From Merdivicinus sp050943495 (GTDB taxonomy: Bacteria; Bacillota; Clostridia; Oscillospirales; Ruminococcaceae): a stretch of DNA of 8,850 nt. Shown piece after piece: positions 1-6,853 of the stretch. Where the stretch lies: assembly GCA_050943495.1 (NCBI GenBank), contig JBMNPH010000027.1, positions 1-8,850 on the forward strand, given 5' to 3'. How positions within the stretch are numbered: position 1 is the first letter of the stretch; the number at the start of each line of letters is the position of its first letter. The notes beneath the pieces were generated by a model. It was not told the DNA's origin. It did not search any database and saw only the letters and a program-made list of their open reading frames with translations. The position numbers and the translations under genes were made by a program.

Positions 1-1
1 T

Positions 2-45
2 TTGACTTAAGCGATTAGATATGATAATATGTTATTGATATATCA
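2..45 (+). promoter_or_regulatory. Promoter of the GntR gene with candidate autoregulatory operator
   Basis: A -35 box TTGACT (2-7) and a -10 box TAATAT (25-30) are 17 bp apart, placing transcription start near 37. A perfect 10-bp dyad, TGATATATCA (36-45), covers that start point. It differs by one base per half-site from the TGGTATACCA dyad in the promoter of the neighbouring glycosidase gene (3469-3478), so both may be bound by the same GntR protein. The promoter call rests on box matches; the operator role is inference. Confidence 0.55.
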
Positions 46-70
46 CAAAACACTCCAGTAGGGGGTTATT

Positions 71-700
71 ATGGAAACAACTTCTCTATCACAAAGAATT
101 TATCATACCTTATTAAATAAAATTTTGTCCAATGAATTTCCTTCTGGTACAATATTAAACAGACGCACAATTGCTGCAGAATATCATGTTAGTGTTGCGC
201 CTGTCTTAGAAGCGATGCTGCAATTAGAAAAAGACGGTCTTTTGGAAACCATTCCTCGAAAAGGAACACGAGTGACAGTTATTCGCCGTGAGCAAGTTTC
301 TGGAAACTTGTTAATTCGAGAAGCCTTAGAAACAACAGCTATTCGCATAATCTGTTCCAGAGAAACTCGCGCGACATTTCTAGAGACACTTCGTCCCATT
401 GCAGAAAAAATCGATCTTCTTACCAATTCCAATCACAGTTTTTTTAGTATGGATCAAGAATTTCATTGTGCATTAGTTGCACTGGTCGGCAGTAATACCC
501 TATCTCAAGAATATGAACGAATCAGTCGATTGACTTTTTTCTATAATATCAGCACTTTTGTTCCTTTTGTTCAAAGCGCCATCCAGCAGAGCCATGTGGA
601 ATTGCTCGATCAATTGATCCATGCAGATCCTGATAAAGCTCAAAAAATTCTCCATGAGCATATTATAAGCGGTAAGCAAAATCTCATTCTCACTGTTTAA
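71..700 (+). CDS. GntR-family transcriptional regulator, FCD (FadR-like) subfamily
   Basis: A 209-residue DNA-binding regulator, probably a repressor that responds to a sugar or sugar acid. Residues 5-72 form a GntR winged helix (SQRIYHTLL start, helix-turn-helix around 33-58, wing RKGTRVTV). Residues about 76-205 form the all-helical FCD effector domain. It keeps the family's metal-binding pattern: Asp128, His132, His175 and His197. The start ATG follows a purine-rich GGGGG Shine-Dalgarno at 61-65. The recognition helix is unusual: the common VSRTPVREAL is replaced by VSVAPVLEAM, losing two usual arginines. The gene converges on the GH106-like hydrolase gene, and matching dyads lie in both promoters, so that gene is the likely target. 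The local sequence is more A+T-rich than the rest of the window. Family assignment is firm; ligand and target are inferred. Confidence 0.93.
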   Translation: METTSLSQRIYHTLLNKILSNEFPSGTILNRRTIAAEYHVSVAPVLEAMLQLEKDGLLETIPRKGTRVTVIRREQVSGNLLIREALETTAIRIICSRETRATFLETLRPIAEKIDLLTNSNHSFFSMDQEFHCALVALVGSNTLSQEYERISRLTFFYNISTFVPFVQSAIQQSHVELLDQLIHADPDKAQKILHEHIISGKQNLILTV

Positions 701-732
701 GCCTAACCGACTACCTGCTTTCAATGAAATAG

Positions 733-775
733 AAAAATCACTCCACAATTTTAATGTGCAGAGTGATTTTTATTT
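733..775. terminator. Bidirectional Rho-independent terminator between convergent genes
   Basis: Perfect 11-bp arms, AAAAATCACTC (733-743) and GAGTGATTTTT (761-771), enclose an inner CACA/TGTG pairing (744-747 with 755-758). The A-run on one side and the T-run on the other let the hairpin work in both directions. It lies 33 bp after the GntR stop and 17 bp after the hydrolase stop, so it probably ends both transcripts. Confidence 0.85.
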
Positions 776-787
776 TACATTGAATCA

Positions 788-3343
788 TTATTGAAAAAAA
801 GTAATTGGCGTTGTAAGGCCAGAGGGAGGAATAGCCATAAAAGTTGAAAAGCCATCCTGAACACGATGGACTAATGTATTGGCAACTTCGATGCGAATCT
901 TATTCTCACCTTTTTGGATAGCCTCGGTGACTTCAAAGAAATAGGGCTTTGAAATCCGTATTCCGCAATCTTTGCCATTGATCCACAGATGCGCCGTCTC
1001 TCCGACCTCTCCCAAATCAAGCGCCGCTTTTCCTTCTCCATCCCATACAAAAGTCCCTTCATACCGGATTATTCCAGAGAAATTCGGGCAAAGCTTCGTG
1101 ATATTTTCCGGTGTTTTCATTGTGCCAAATTCCTTAAACTCCGATGTTTTCCCCAATTCGCAAAGGCTTACCTGCCAGGTGATGGCGGGAACTTCTTTTT
1201 CTCTCCATTCCGGTCGTGTCGGATATACCGGAAGTTCCCGGTCGAATATCAGCACTTTTGACTCATATGGCATCAGATCGCAGCAAATGATCCCATCCTG
1301 GGTTGTCCCCCTGTAAATCTCTCCATTCAGAATATCAGCAAACAAATAATCCCCTCTGTTCGCCAGTTGAACTTTCAAATTCGCAGCGCTTTCCATTCCC
1401 TCATTGAACAACATGTAGAGATCTCTTGTTCCCTGCTTCCAATGGCTGATCCGGACTAGCGGAGACTCCGGTTCCATTCTGATTTCCGGTATCCCCTCTT
1501 TCTCCAATATGCTTATGATCTCTTTGACCCGAATTTTGGGAACATTCAGATTGCTTTCCGTTTTTTCTTCGCATACCATGTAAACAGCAACGTCGCCTTG
1601 ATACAACCGATCCAAATCCTTACGCACATCAGCTGGAAAATAACGTGCATACGGTACCAATATGCATGTAAAGCATATTTCGTTTACACAAAGTGCCCCC
1701 TCTTTCTGCTGCCCATACTCCCGTATATAATCGAGCGGCAGGTATTCAAATGCAATGTGTGCATCCGTCAGAACTTTTCCGGGCACCTGCATCAGCATCG
1801 AATCGTCTCCGTTTGCCCATTCGCTCTCCGCGTGATACAGGACTGCTGTTCTCGCTGTGCTCTTTGATCCGTCAAATAGCGTCGCCATTTCATTCACATA
1901 CTTCATCAGCGTTTGGAATCCCTCAAATTGCGGATCGTTTCCTTCCGCGTAAAAATGCGGCGGACAATCTTCATTGGGATAGACCGGCGAAAATGCATGC
2001 GGTACAAAATAGTTAATCCCCCGCACAAGAAGGTGATCGATCAGCCACTTCATCATCGGGGCGCCTTCTGCCCATCCATACGCACCAAACACCTCACAGA
2101 GCGCTCGTCCCTTCATTCTGGGATTCAGACGCGCCATGGAGGCGCACATCTGTGCCAAAGCATAATGATAAAAAGTCGTATCCACTACGCCAATTGAACC
2201 AAAAGCATTACCTTGATATTCTGCAAATCCCGGCATAACTTGATGAAGGACGATATCCATCCCGCTCATATCCTGTCCGTCCAGACTGCGGAAATAATGT
2301 CCCGCACTGCATCCCAAACGCGCGTGCGCATTCATATCCTCAATGATATGCCCAATATACTCCACCTGGTGCGCCCGACACCAGTCTCCCAACTGACCGC
2401 AGAACGCTTCCCGATAAAGTTTCGTCATCTCATCCATATAGTGATAACGCAGTTCTTCCGATATTCCCTCATACGGGTACCACAAACCCGCCAAATATGG
2501 CAGTGCCGGTTTCCCAAATGCACGATCCAGATTTTCCAGCAGCTTCTTCGTCCATGGAAGCGCCAGCCCGGGCAATCCAATTTGGAGATGCTTTATTTCA
2601 GGACGTGTAAAGTTCGAATTGAAAAAACTATTGCCAAGACAAGGTTCATCGGAAAAGAATCCTGCGAATGTCGTCCCAAAATACTTCCCAAAATACTGAT
2701 AATGCGGTTCATAAACCGCCTCGAGCTGTACCGCAACCGATTCCGGGTCAATCATATGGATATAATTTTTCTGATGGGGATCACTTCCCCTTCTCGTTTG
2801 ATAATAGTAAAAAATTCGCCAACTTCCTTCTGGAATATCCACAAACACAAAATTTTCCCGCACCTGCGCAGAAAGCGATATCGGTTCACCAGAAATCTCT
2901 TCCCCGTTCCCTGTCCGACGATAGAGGAAAATTCCCAATAAAATATTCTCCTCCGATCCTTTATCAAACAAAAAGCAGGCGTCTTTCATCGGACCAATAG
3001 CATCCACATGTCGTTCCACTAGATGCCATTTCCGACGTTCCGGATATTTCTTTTCGATCAATCCGTTTGCATATCCGGTCGGAAAGTGCTTGTCATCCAG
3101 CAGCCACACCTTCATCCCGCGTTTCTCCGCCTCGGACAGGATCAAAGCCATATCCTCCCACCATTCTTCCTCACAGAAGAACTGATGCGTTCTGGATTCT
3201 ACGCAGAATGCCCGCGCCCCGCTTTGATAAATCGTTTCAATCTGTTCGGGGATACTGTCCCGGTGTCCGTTCTGCACCCACATGAACGGTAGAAGATGAT
3301 TCTCACATTCACCTTCCAGTACTTTTTTTACTTCAATTTTCAT
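788..3343 (-). CDS. GH106-like (alpha-L-rhamnosidase-type) glycoside hydrolase
   Basis: An 851-residue protein without signal peptide, so probably cytoplasmic and acting on imported oligosaccharides. The N-terminal part (about 15-480) reads as a TIM-barrel hydrolase with GH106-type landmarks: WLLDDKHFPTG (80-90, matching the family's YDE..WPSG segment), FFSDEP (229-234), HIIEDMNAHARLG (332-344) and CEVFGAYGW (416-424). Glu417 and Glu335 are candidate catalytic acids. Residues about 495-600 resemble a Rossmann/GATase-like domain. The C-terminus (about 760-845) is a galactose-binding-like jelly roll, with LDLGEVGETAHLWINGKDCG (775-794) and ENKIRIEVANTL. The ATG follows a GAGGTGA Shine-Dalgarno. 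It is monocistronic, opposed to a GntR gene. The family is known for alpha-L-rhamnosidase activity, but this is a distant member, so the substrate is uncertain. No transporter is present in the window. Confidence 0.82.
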   Translation of the reverse strand: MKIEVKKVLEGECENHLLPFMWVQNGHRDSIPEQIETIYQSGARAFCVESRTHQFFCEEEWWEDMALILSEAEKRGMKVWLLDDKHFPTGYANGLIEKKYPERRKWHLVERHVDAIGPMKDACFLFDKGSEENILLGIFLYRRTGNGEEISGEPISLSAQVRENFVFVDIPEGSWRIFYYYQTRRGSDPHQKNYIHMIDPESVAVQLEAVYEPHYQYFGKYFGTTFAGFFSDEPCLGNSFFNSNFTRPEIKHLQIGLPGLALPWTKKLLENLDRAFGKPALPYLAGLWYPYEGISEELRYHYMDEMTKLYREAFCGQLGDWCRAHQVEYIGHIIEDMNAHARLGCSAGHYFRSLDGQDMSGMDIVLHQVMPGFAEYQGNAFGSIGVVDTTFYHYALAQMCASMARLNPRMKGRALCEVFGAYGWAEGAPMMKWLIDHLLVRGINYFVPHAFSPVYPNEDCPPHFYAEGNDPQFEGFQTLMKYVNEMATLFDGSKSTARTAVLYHAESEWANGDDSMLMQVPGKVLTDAHIAFEYLPLDYIREYGQQKEGALCVNEICFTCILVPYARYFPADVRKDLDRLYQGDVAVYMVCEEKTESNLNVPKIRVKEIISILEKEGIPEIRMEPESPLVRISHWKQGTRDLYMLFNEGMESAANLKVQLANRGDYLFADILNGEIYRGTTQDGIICCDLMPYESKVLIFDRELPVYPTRPEWREKEVPAITWQVSLCELGKTSEFKEFGTMKTPENITKLCPNFSGIIRYEGTFVWDGEGKAALDLGEVGETAHLWINGKDCGIRISKPYFFEVTEAIQKGENKIRIEVANTLVHRVQDGFSTFMAIPPSGLTTPITFFQ

Positions 3344-3457
3344 GTCGTCACCTCATTTCTCAAATGATTTACAAATATTCCTCTCCTATTGAGTTTCTAG
3401 ATTTTTTGCAATCATCCTTTTTCCTTCTATCTCCAAAGACAGAGTATTCCAAGATTG

Positions 3458-3488
3458 ATTATATCATTTGGTATACCAGGTTTGTCAA
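3458..3488 (-). promoter_or_regulatory. Promoter of the GH106-like gene
   Basis: On the minus strand a consensus TTGACA (3488-3483) precedes TATAAT (3463-3458) with a long 19-bp spacer. GATATA (3465-3460) gives the usual 17-bp spacing instead. Transcription would start about 110 bp before the ATG, leaving a leader with no obvious hairpin. The spacer holds a dyad described separately. Confidence 0.6.
3469..3478. promoter_or_regulatory. Candidate GntR/FCD operator TGGTATACCA
   Basis: A perfect 10-bp palindrome, TGGTATACCA, sits between the -35 and -10 boxes of the hydrolase promoter, where a bound protein would block RNA polymerase. FCD-type GntR proteins typically bind short dyads of the form TnGTnnnACnA, which this sequence resembles. 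A close variant overlaps the start of the adjacent GntR gene's own transcript. Binding is inferred. Confidence 0.6.
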
Positions 3489-3546
3489 CCCCTTTTCCAC
3501 ATAAGACTCAATTTTTAATCAATGTGCTGGCTCGTAATTACTTATA

Positions 3547-3852
3547 TTAACTCCGGCGCGATACATAGGACCGCGAAATTCGAAGCTTTTTTGCAATCTC
3601 TCTTTGTGTCAGCGGTCGATCCCCGCTTAGCCCATATCGTAGACACACTATTAAGCGTTCCCTTGGGGATAGGTGCTGCTCAATGCAGCGATGAAGTTCT
3701 TCTGAATCCAATTTTTGATCAATAAGTTCTGCTACATCACTGTCATCTGCCATCAAATCCAATAGCGTCAACGGATTACCATCTTTATCTGATTCGATAG
3801 GATCTGTTAAAGAAACATCTCCGGACGTTTTTTTCATTCCTCGAAAATACAT
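3547..3852 (-). CDS. sigK: 3' fragment of sporulation sigma factor SigK (broken)
   Basis: A 101-residue fragment of mother-cell sigma-K. It begins at the MYFRGMKKT segment, continues through DVSLTDPIESDKDGNPLTL (12-30), and covers region 4 with LSPRERLIVCLRYGL (61-75) and LTQREIAKKLRISRSYVSR (81-99). The same frame stays open upstream of the ATG as RIANEILM to a TAG at 3877-3879, matching SigK's ENEILM, so homology starts before the apparent start codon. No well-spaced ribosome binding site serves that ATG. After SYVSR the family continues with an IEKRAL-type helix, but here only RS and a stop follow, so the recognition helix is cut. Regions 1-3 are absent. This is the position at which skin-type elements split sigK (spoIIIC is the equivalent Bacillus subtilis fragment). 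It is probably non-functional as it stands. Confidence 0.85.
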   Translation of the reverse strand: MYFRGMKKTSGDVSLTDPIESDKDGNPLTLLDLMADDSDVAELIDQKLDSEELHRCIEQHLSPRERLIVCLRYGLSGDRPLTQREIAKKLRISRSYVSRRS

Positions 3853-3876
3853 TAGGATTTCATTTGCTATCCTCTC
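3850..3876 (-). other. Probable recombinase attachment site (skin-type sigK junction)
   Basis: Here the last codons and TGA (3862-3860) of the serine recombinase overlap sequence that in another frame encodes the SigK segment RIANEILMYF. SigK homology starts between about 3876 and 3861 and runs into the fragment below. A large serine recombinase ending on its own target gene marks one boundary of an integrated element. The crossover core is probably within GAAATCCTAATG (3861-3850). I found no second copy of this core in the window. The exact core is inferred. Confidence 0.6.
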
Positions 3877-5602
3877 CTAGCGGCTCGTTGAAAGCTGACG
3901 AATGATCACAAGGATTGTCGCAGCTTGCAGATAGATTGGGGAACTTATAATCGTCCTCGTTTTGGTACAGATAGAGATGGACATTTTCTCCATCCCAAAC
4001 AATTTTGCGAATCAAGGTGCGGATGACTGCTCGTTTTTGTTCGACGCTGTATTCCGCAATATTGTCTCCCATAGTGGAAAGCATCTGACGGATGAGATTG
4101 AACTCAATATCCGCAAGGTCATGCTGTTCCAGCATCGTTTCTAGTTCTGCAAGATGTTTTTGCAGGGCTTCCCCTTTTCCATGCAGTTTTTCAATTTGTT
4201 CCAAAATATATTGTTCCGCATGGGTTCCTTCGGCTTTCCCAAGGGAAATAACAAGTGTCTGAATTTCCTTTTCGTTCTCTTCGATCTGAGATTTGACCTG
4301 AGCTACTTCCGCATCATACCCCTCACGATTTCCATAGATTTGTTTTTTGGCCTGACTAATCTGGTTCGCCAAATCGGTATTCTGTTTGCCAAAACTTTGA
4401 ATAGTAGCAATTACTTTTGCGTCCAGCAAATTTCCGTTTACATTTTTGATCTTGCAGTTATGACTGCAACTGCGTTCCTTTGTAGTACATAGGTAGGTGT
4501 AGATGGGATTCCCAGCCGCGTTCAGACGATCCGAGAGCTTCGGACGCATATAGTCGCCGCAATTTCCACAAAAGAGAATACCGGAAAGCAGCGCCACATT
4601 GCTTCGCGGTTTTCGATAGCTTTTGGATTTATTCCGTTCCAGCAGTTTCTGTACCTGTACCCATTTTTCGCCGGAAATCACGCCCTTATGTTTGCCTACG
4701 GATACAATCCATTCCTGCATCGGCTTTTCCTGATGCGCTTTCCCGGGACGCTGCAAGGTTCGGTTATAAGCCATTACGCCGTACTTTCCATCAAAAGCAT
4801 CCTTTTCAGAAAAAAGATCTACCTCATTTTTGAGGAGATATTGATATGCATCTTCATCCGCAATCATATACACCGGGTTGGAAAGGATTCCTTTAATTGC
4901 AAAACGGGTAAAACGCTTGCCGCGTTTGGTCCGATAATGCCCCTGCAGCAAAAACTGATCTGTTTTGGTCAACGAGCCAGTTTCCAAAAATTTGTCATAA
5001 ATCAAATTAACCAAATGGATTTCCTCGGGAATTATTTTCAGCTTACACGCCTTTCGTGTTTTTCCATCCACTGTGACAGTAGAAACACTCTCCGACTCAT
5101 AGCCGGTGGGAGTTGTCCCTCCAAGCCATCGTCCAGTTTTGGATAATTCGTGCATATTATCCCGGATACGTTCCGCTATGGTTTCACGTTCCAGCTGTGA
5201 AAAAACAGAGGCGATATACATCATAGCTCGGCCCATTGGGGATGACGTATCAAATTGTTCCCGGATGGAAATAAAGTCAATTTGCCGATTTCCAAGATCC
5301 TCAATCAATTTTGCAAAATCCCCAATATTGCGGCTAATACGGTCTAGACGATAGACTACAATCGCGTCAAAATGCAACTCTTGGGAATCCTTCATCATTT
5401 TTTTGAATTGAGGGCGTTCCAGCGTACCGCCGGAAAAACCTTCGTCTTCATAAACAAGTGCCGCAGTCGCTTCCTCTTGTCCGTAATGCATCGCAATATA
5501 TTGCCGGCACATTTCAATCTGGTTTTCAATACTTTCCCCTTTTCCGGTAAATTTAGACTTTCTGGAGTATATGACAAACTGTTTGATCCCTTTTGTTTTC
5601 AT
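3860..5602 (-). CDS. Large serine recombinase, SpoIVCA/skin-element type
   Basis: A 580-residue site-specific DNA recombinase. The catalytic resolvase domain (about 8-150) has YSRKS with nucleophile Ser16, YEDEGFSGGTLERPQF (51-66), YRLDRISRN (84-92) and FSQLERETIAERIRDNM (134-150). The recombinase domain follows (about 160-320). A zinc ribbon uses Cys345, Cys348, Cys372 and Cys379 or Cys383. A coiled coil lies at about 410-495, followed by a C-terminal tail. All catalytic motifs are intact, so the enzyme may be active. The ATG has a GGAGG Shine-Dalgarno 9 bp upstream (5613-5617). The last codons run into the sigK 3' fragment, as expected for a recombinase that rearranges sigK as SpoIVCA does. 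A generic phage or conjugative integrase is the alternative; the sigK junction argues for the skin type. No clear promoter was seen. Confidence 0.92.
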   Translation of the reverse strand: MKTKGIKQFVIYSRKSKFTGKGESIENQIEMCRQYIAMHYGQEEATAALVYEDEGFSGGTLERPQFKKMMKDSQELHFDAIVVYRLDRISRNIGDFAKLIEDLGNRQIDFISIREQFDTSSPMGRAMMYIASVFSQLERETIAERIRDNMHELSKTGRWLGGTTPTGYESESVSTVTVDGKTRKACKLKIIPEEIHLVNLIYDKFLETGSLTKTDQFLLQGHYRTKRGKRFTRFAIKGILSNPVYMIADEDAYQYLLKNEVDLFSEKDAFDGKYGVMAYNRTLQRPGKAHQEKPMQEWIVSVGKHKGVISGEKWVQVQKLLERNKSKSYRKPRSNVALLSGILFCGNCGDYMRPKLSDRLNAAGNPIYTYLCTTKERSCSHNCKIKNVNGNLLDAKVIATIQSFGKQNTDLANQISQAKKQIYGNREGYDAEVAQVKSQIEENEKEIQTLVISLGKAEGTHAEQYILEQIEKLHGKGEALQKHLAELETMLEQHDLADIEFNLIRQMLSTMGDNIAEYSVEQKRAVIRTLIRKIVWDGENVHLYLYQNEDDYKFPNLSASCDNPCDHSSAFNEPLGEDSK

Positions 5603-5939
5603 AGAAAAACCTCCACGAGCTGTTCAATATATACCAGACTTATAACGCAAAGTCTTTAAAAAGAACATACTCTCATCAGTTTTGTGAAGAATGAAAGATA
5701 TTTCTAGCTATTACATTCATTTTTACTAATGATCAGAAGCCCTGTTGTTTCTACCAGTTTTCATTCTTTCCAGCTATCCGTATTTTCTAATTATTCTTAT
5801 CAGAACTTTTGAATGTGATGGAAAAGCTCATAAGCCGCACGATTCCGTGTGACATTCCCCATTTTCAGCTATAAAGTTGTCTACATGGTGTGTATCCGTG
5901 TCAATAGTACTGGGCATTATGATATCCAAAGCGGTATCT
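5603..5939. other. Intergenic region without a recognised gene
   Basis: About 340 bp separate the recombinase start from the next terminator. Next to the recombinase it holds its Shine-Dalgarno sequence (5613-5617). No consensus promoter is clear on either strand. Short open stretches occur on both strands around 5840-5950, but none has a start with a ribosome binding site or a family I recognise. The sequence is A+T-rich and may be element DNA that has decayed. Confidence 0.5.
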
Positions 5940-5942
5940 TCA

Positions 5943-5995
5943 GCCAAAAATAATAAAGGCCGTTGATTTCACACAAAATATGTGAATCAACGGTC
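5943..5995 (-). terminator. Rho-independent terminator after the NifX-type gene
   Basis: On the minus strand GACCGTTGATTCACA (5995-5981) pairs with TGTGAAATCAACGGCC (5974-5959) around a short loop. The 15-bp stem has one bulged base and a G-T pair. A T-rich tract, TTTATTATTTTT, follows. It lies about 50 bp after the NifX stop, at the end of the DUF134-NifX transcript. Confidence 0.85.
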
Positions 5996-6047
5996 GAGTA
6001 AATGCTATTTTGTTTAAGAAAACGGCAGTTCACCGTCCTCTGAAAAT

Positions 6048-6467
6048 TCAATTGCCGCAGCTATGATTTCCACAATTATGACTTCCGCAGCCATGATCCC
6101 CGCAGGTATGTTCCGCACTGCCATGTTCCTGGTCGTGATGACTGCACCGAACATTGGGATTGAACCTAAGATTACCGGCAAGCAGCGCCGCAACTGCCTG
6201 GTCCGCATCACCCGAAACACCGCCGTACAACTGGATTCCAGCCTGTATCAACGCCTGCTGCGCACCGCCGCCAATACCGCCACAAATGACGGCATCCACC
6301 TTATTGACGGTAAGGAAGGACGCCAGAGCGCCATGTCCGCTGCCCATAGTGTCTACTACTTGAATGGCGGTTACTTTTCCGTCTTCCACATCATAAATCT
6401 TAAACTGGCTGGTATGGCCAAAATGCTGAAAAATCTGTCCATTCTGATAGGTTACTGCGATTCTCAT
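6048..6467 (-). CDS. NifX/NifB-type dinitrogenase cofactor-domain protein with His/Cys-rich tail
   Basis: A 139-residue protein of the dinitrogenase iron-molybdenum cofactor family. Its small alpha/beta fold (about 1-105) binds metal clusters in NifX, NafY and NifB relatives. MRIAVTYQNGQIFQHFGH (1-18), GALASFL, VDAVICGGIGGGAQQAL (57-73) and GVSGDADQAV are family landmarks. The tail (108-139) is an xCGxH repeat with cysteines at 122, 127, 132 and 137 and histidines at 120, 125, 130 and 135, likely binding metal. I chose ATG 6467 because AGGAGG lies just upstream, whereas the earlier in-frame ATG at 6515 falls inside the DUF134 gene. It starts 2 bp after the DUF134 stop, so the two are co-transcribed and probably translationally coupled. 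No nitrogenase genes are present; a general Fe-S or metal-handling role is likely. Confidence 0.9.
   Translation of the reverse strand: MRIAVTYQNGQIFQHFGHTSQFKIYDVEDGKVTAIQVVDTMGSGHGALASFLTVNKVDAVICGGIGGGAQQALIQAGIQLYGGVSGDADQAVAALLAGNLRFNPNVRCSHHDQEHGSAEHTCGDHGCGSHNCGNHSCGN
6051..6110 (-). repeat. Four tandem 15-bp repeats encoding the xCGxH metal-binding tail
   Basis: Four units of 15 bp (6096-6110, 6081-6095, 6066-6080 and 6051-6065) each follow the pattern CAT nnn TG(C/T) GGn nnT on the minus strand. They encode His-x-Cys-Gly-x four times, ending directly before the TGA. The period of exactly five codons keeps the frame, so the array could grow or shrink by slippage without a frameshift. 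Confidence 0.85.
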
Positions 6468-6469
6468 GA

Positions 6470-6835
6470 TTATTCCTCCTGATTTCTCTGTTTGCACTGC
6501 TTTCGGTGACAGCACCGGGGCTTCCCTTCCCGACAGTGTTTTCCGCAGTGTTCACAAATGGTATAGTCTCCCCCTGAAATAGTCAGACTCTTGCCGTGTA
6601 CCAATGCATCTGCAATCTGACGCCTTGCCCGTTCATAAATTCCCTGCACTGTTGTACGGGAAACCTGCATTTGGGCGGCACATTCTTCCTGTGTGCATCC
6701 TTCCCAGTCAATCAGTCGAATTACTTCGTATTCATCGACCCGCAGGATAACACTACCTGAAGCCGGGCAGTTCGGAGCAAACAGGGTATTATGCGGCATA
6801 GCGCAGACACGCCGCTTTTTTTGCGGTCTTGGCAT
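6470..6835 (-). CDS. DUF134-family DNA-binding protein
   Basis: A 121-residue predicted regulator. The N-terminal MPRPQKKRRV (1-10) matches the family signature, followed by VILRVDEYEVIRLIDWEGCTQE and a sigma-region-4-like helix-turn-helix (about 47-75, TQEECAAQMQVSRTTVQGIY). The C-terminus is cysteine-rich (Cys94, 97, 101, 108, 109 and 114), suggesting a metal or Fe-S site that could act as a sensor. GGAGGG precedes the ATG. It is the first gene of a pair with the NifX-type protein, 2 bp apart, an arrangement common in anaerobes. Dyads around the promoter suggest autoregulation. The family is well recognised, but its cellular function is not established. Confidence 0.88.
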   Translation of the reverse strand: MPRPQKKRRVCAMPHNTLFAPNCPASGSVILRVDEYEVIRLIDWEGCTQEECAAQMQVSRTTVQGIYERARRQIADALVHGKSLTISGGDYTICEHCGKHCREGKPRCCHRKQCKQRNQEE

Positions 6836-6853
6836 AAAAAGCCCTCCATTTCT

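Noticed and set aside
2213..2941. Long plus-strand open frame of 242 codons opposite the GH106-like gene
   Set aside because: It is antisense to a well-supported gene, has no ribosome binding site and shows no recognisable family; it reflects the codon use of the opposite strand.
5627..5640. TGGTATAT on the minus strand upstream of the recombinase, resembling half of the GntR dyad
   Set aside because: Only one half-site matches and the sequence is not palindromic.
5850..5965. Short open stretches on both strands between the recombinase and the NifX terminator
   Set aside because: No start codon with a ribosome binding site, no recognisable motif, and one runs through the terminator hairpin.
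6016..6045. Possible hairpin ACGG/CCGT just after the NifX stop on the minus strand
   Set aside because: Only four consecutive pairs; the hairpin at 5959-5995 is far stronger and explains termination.
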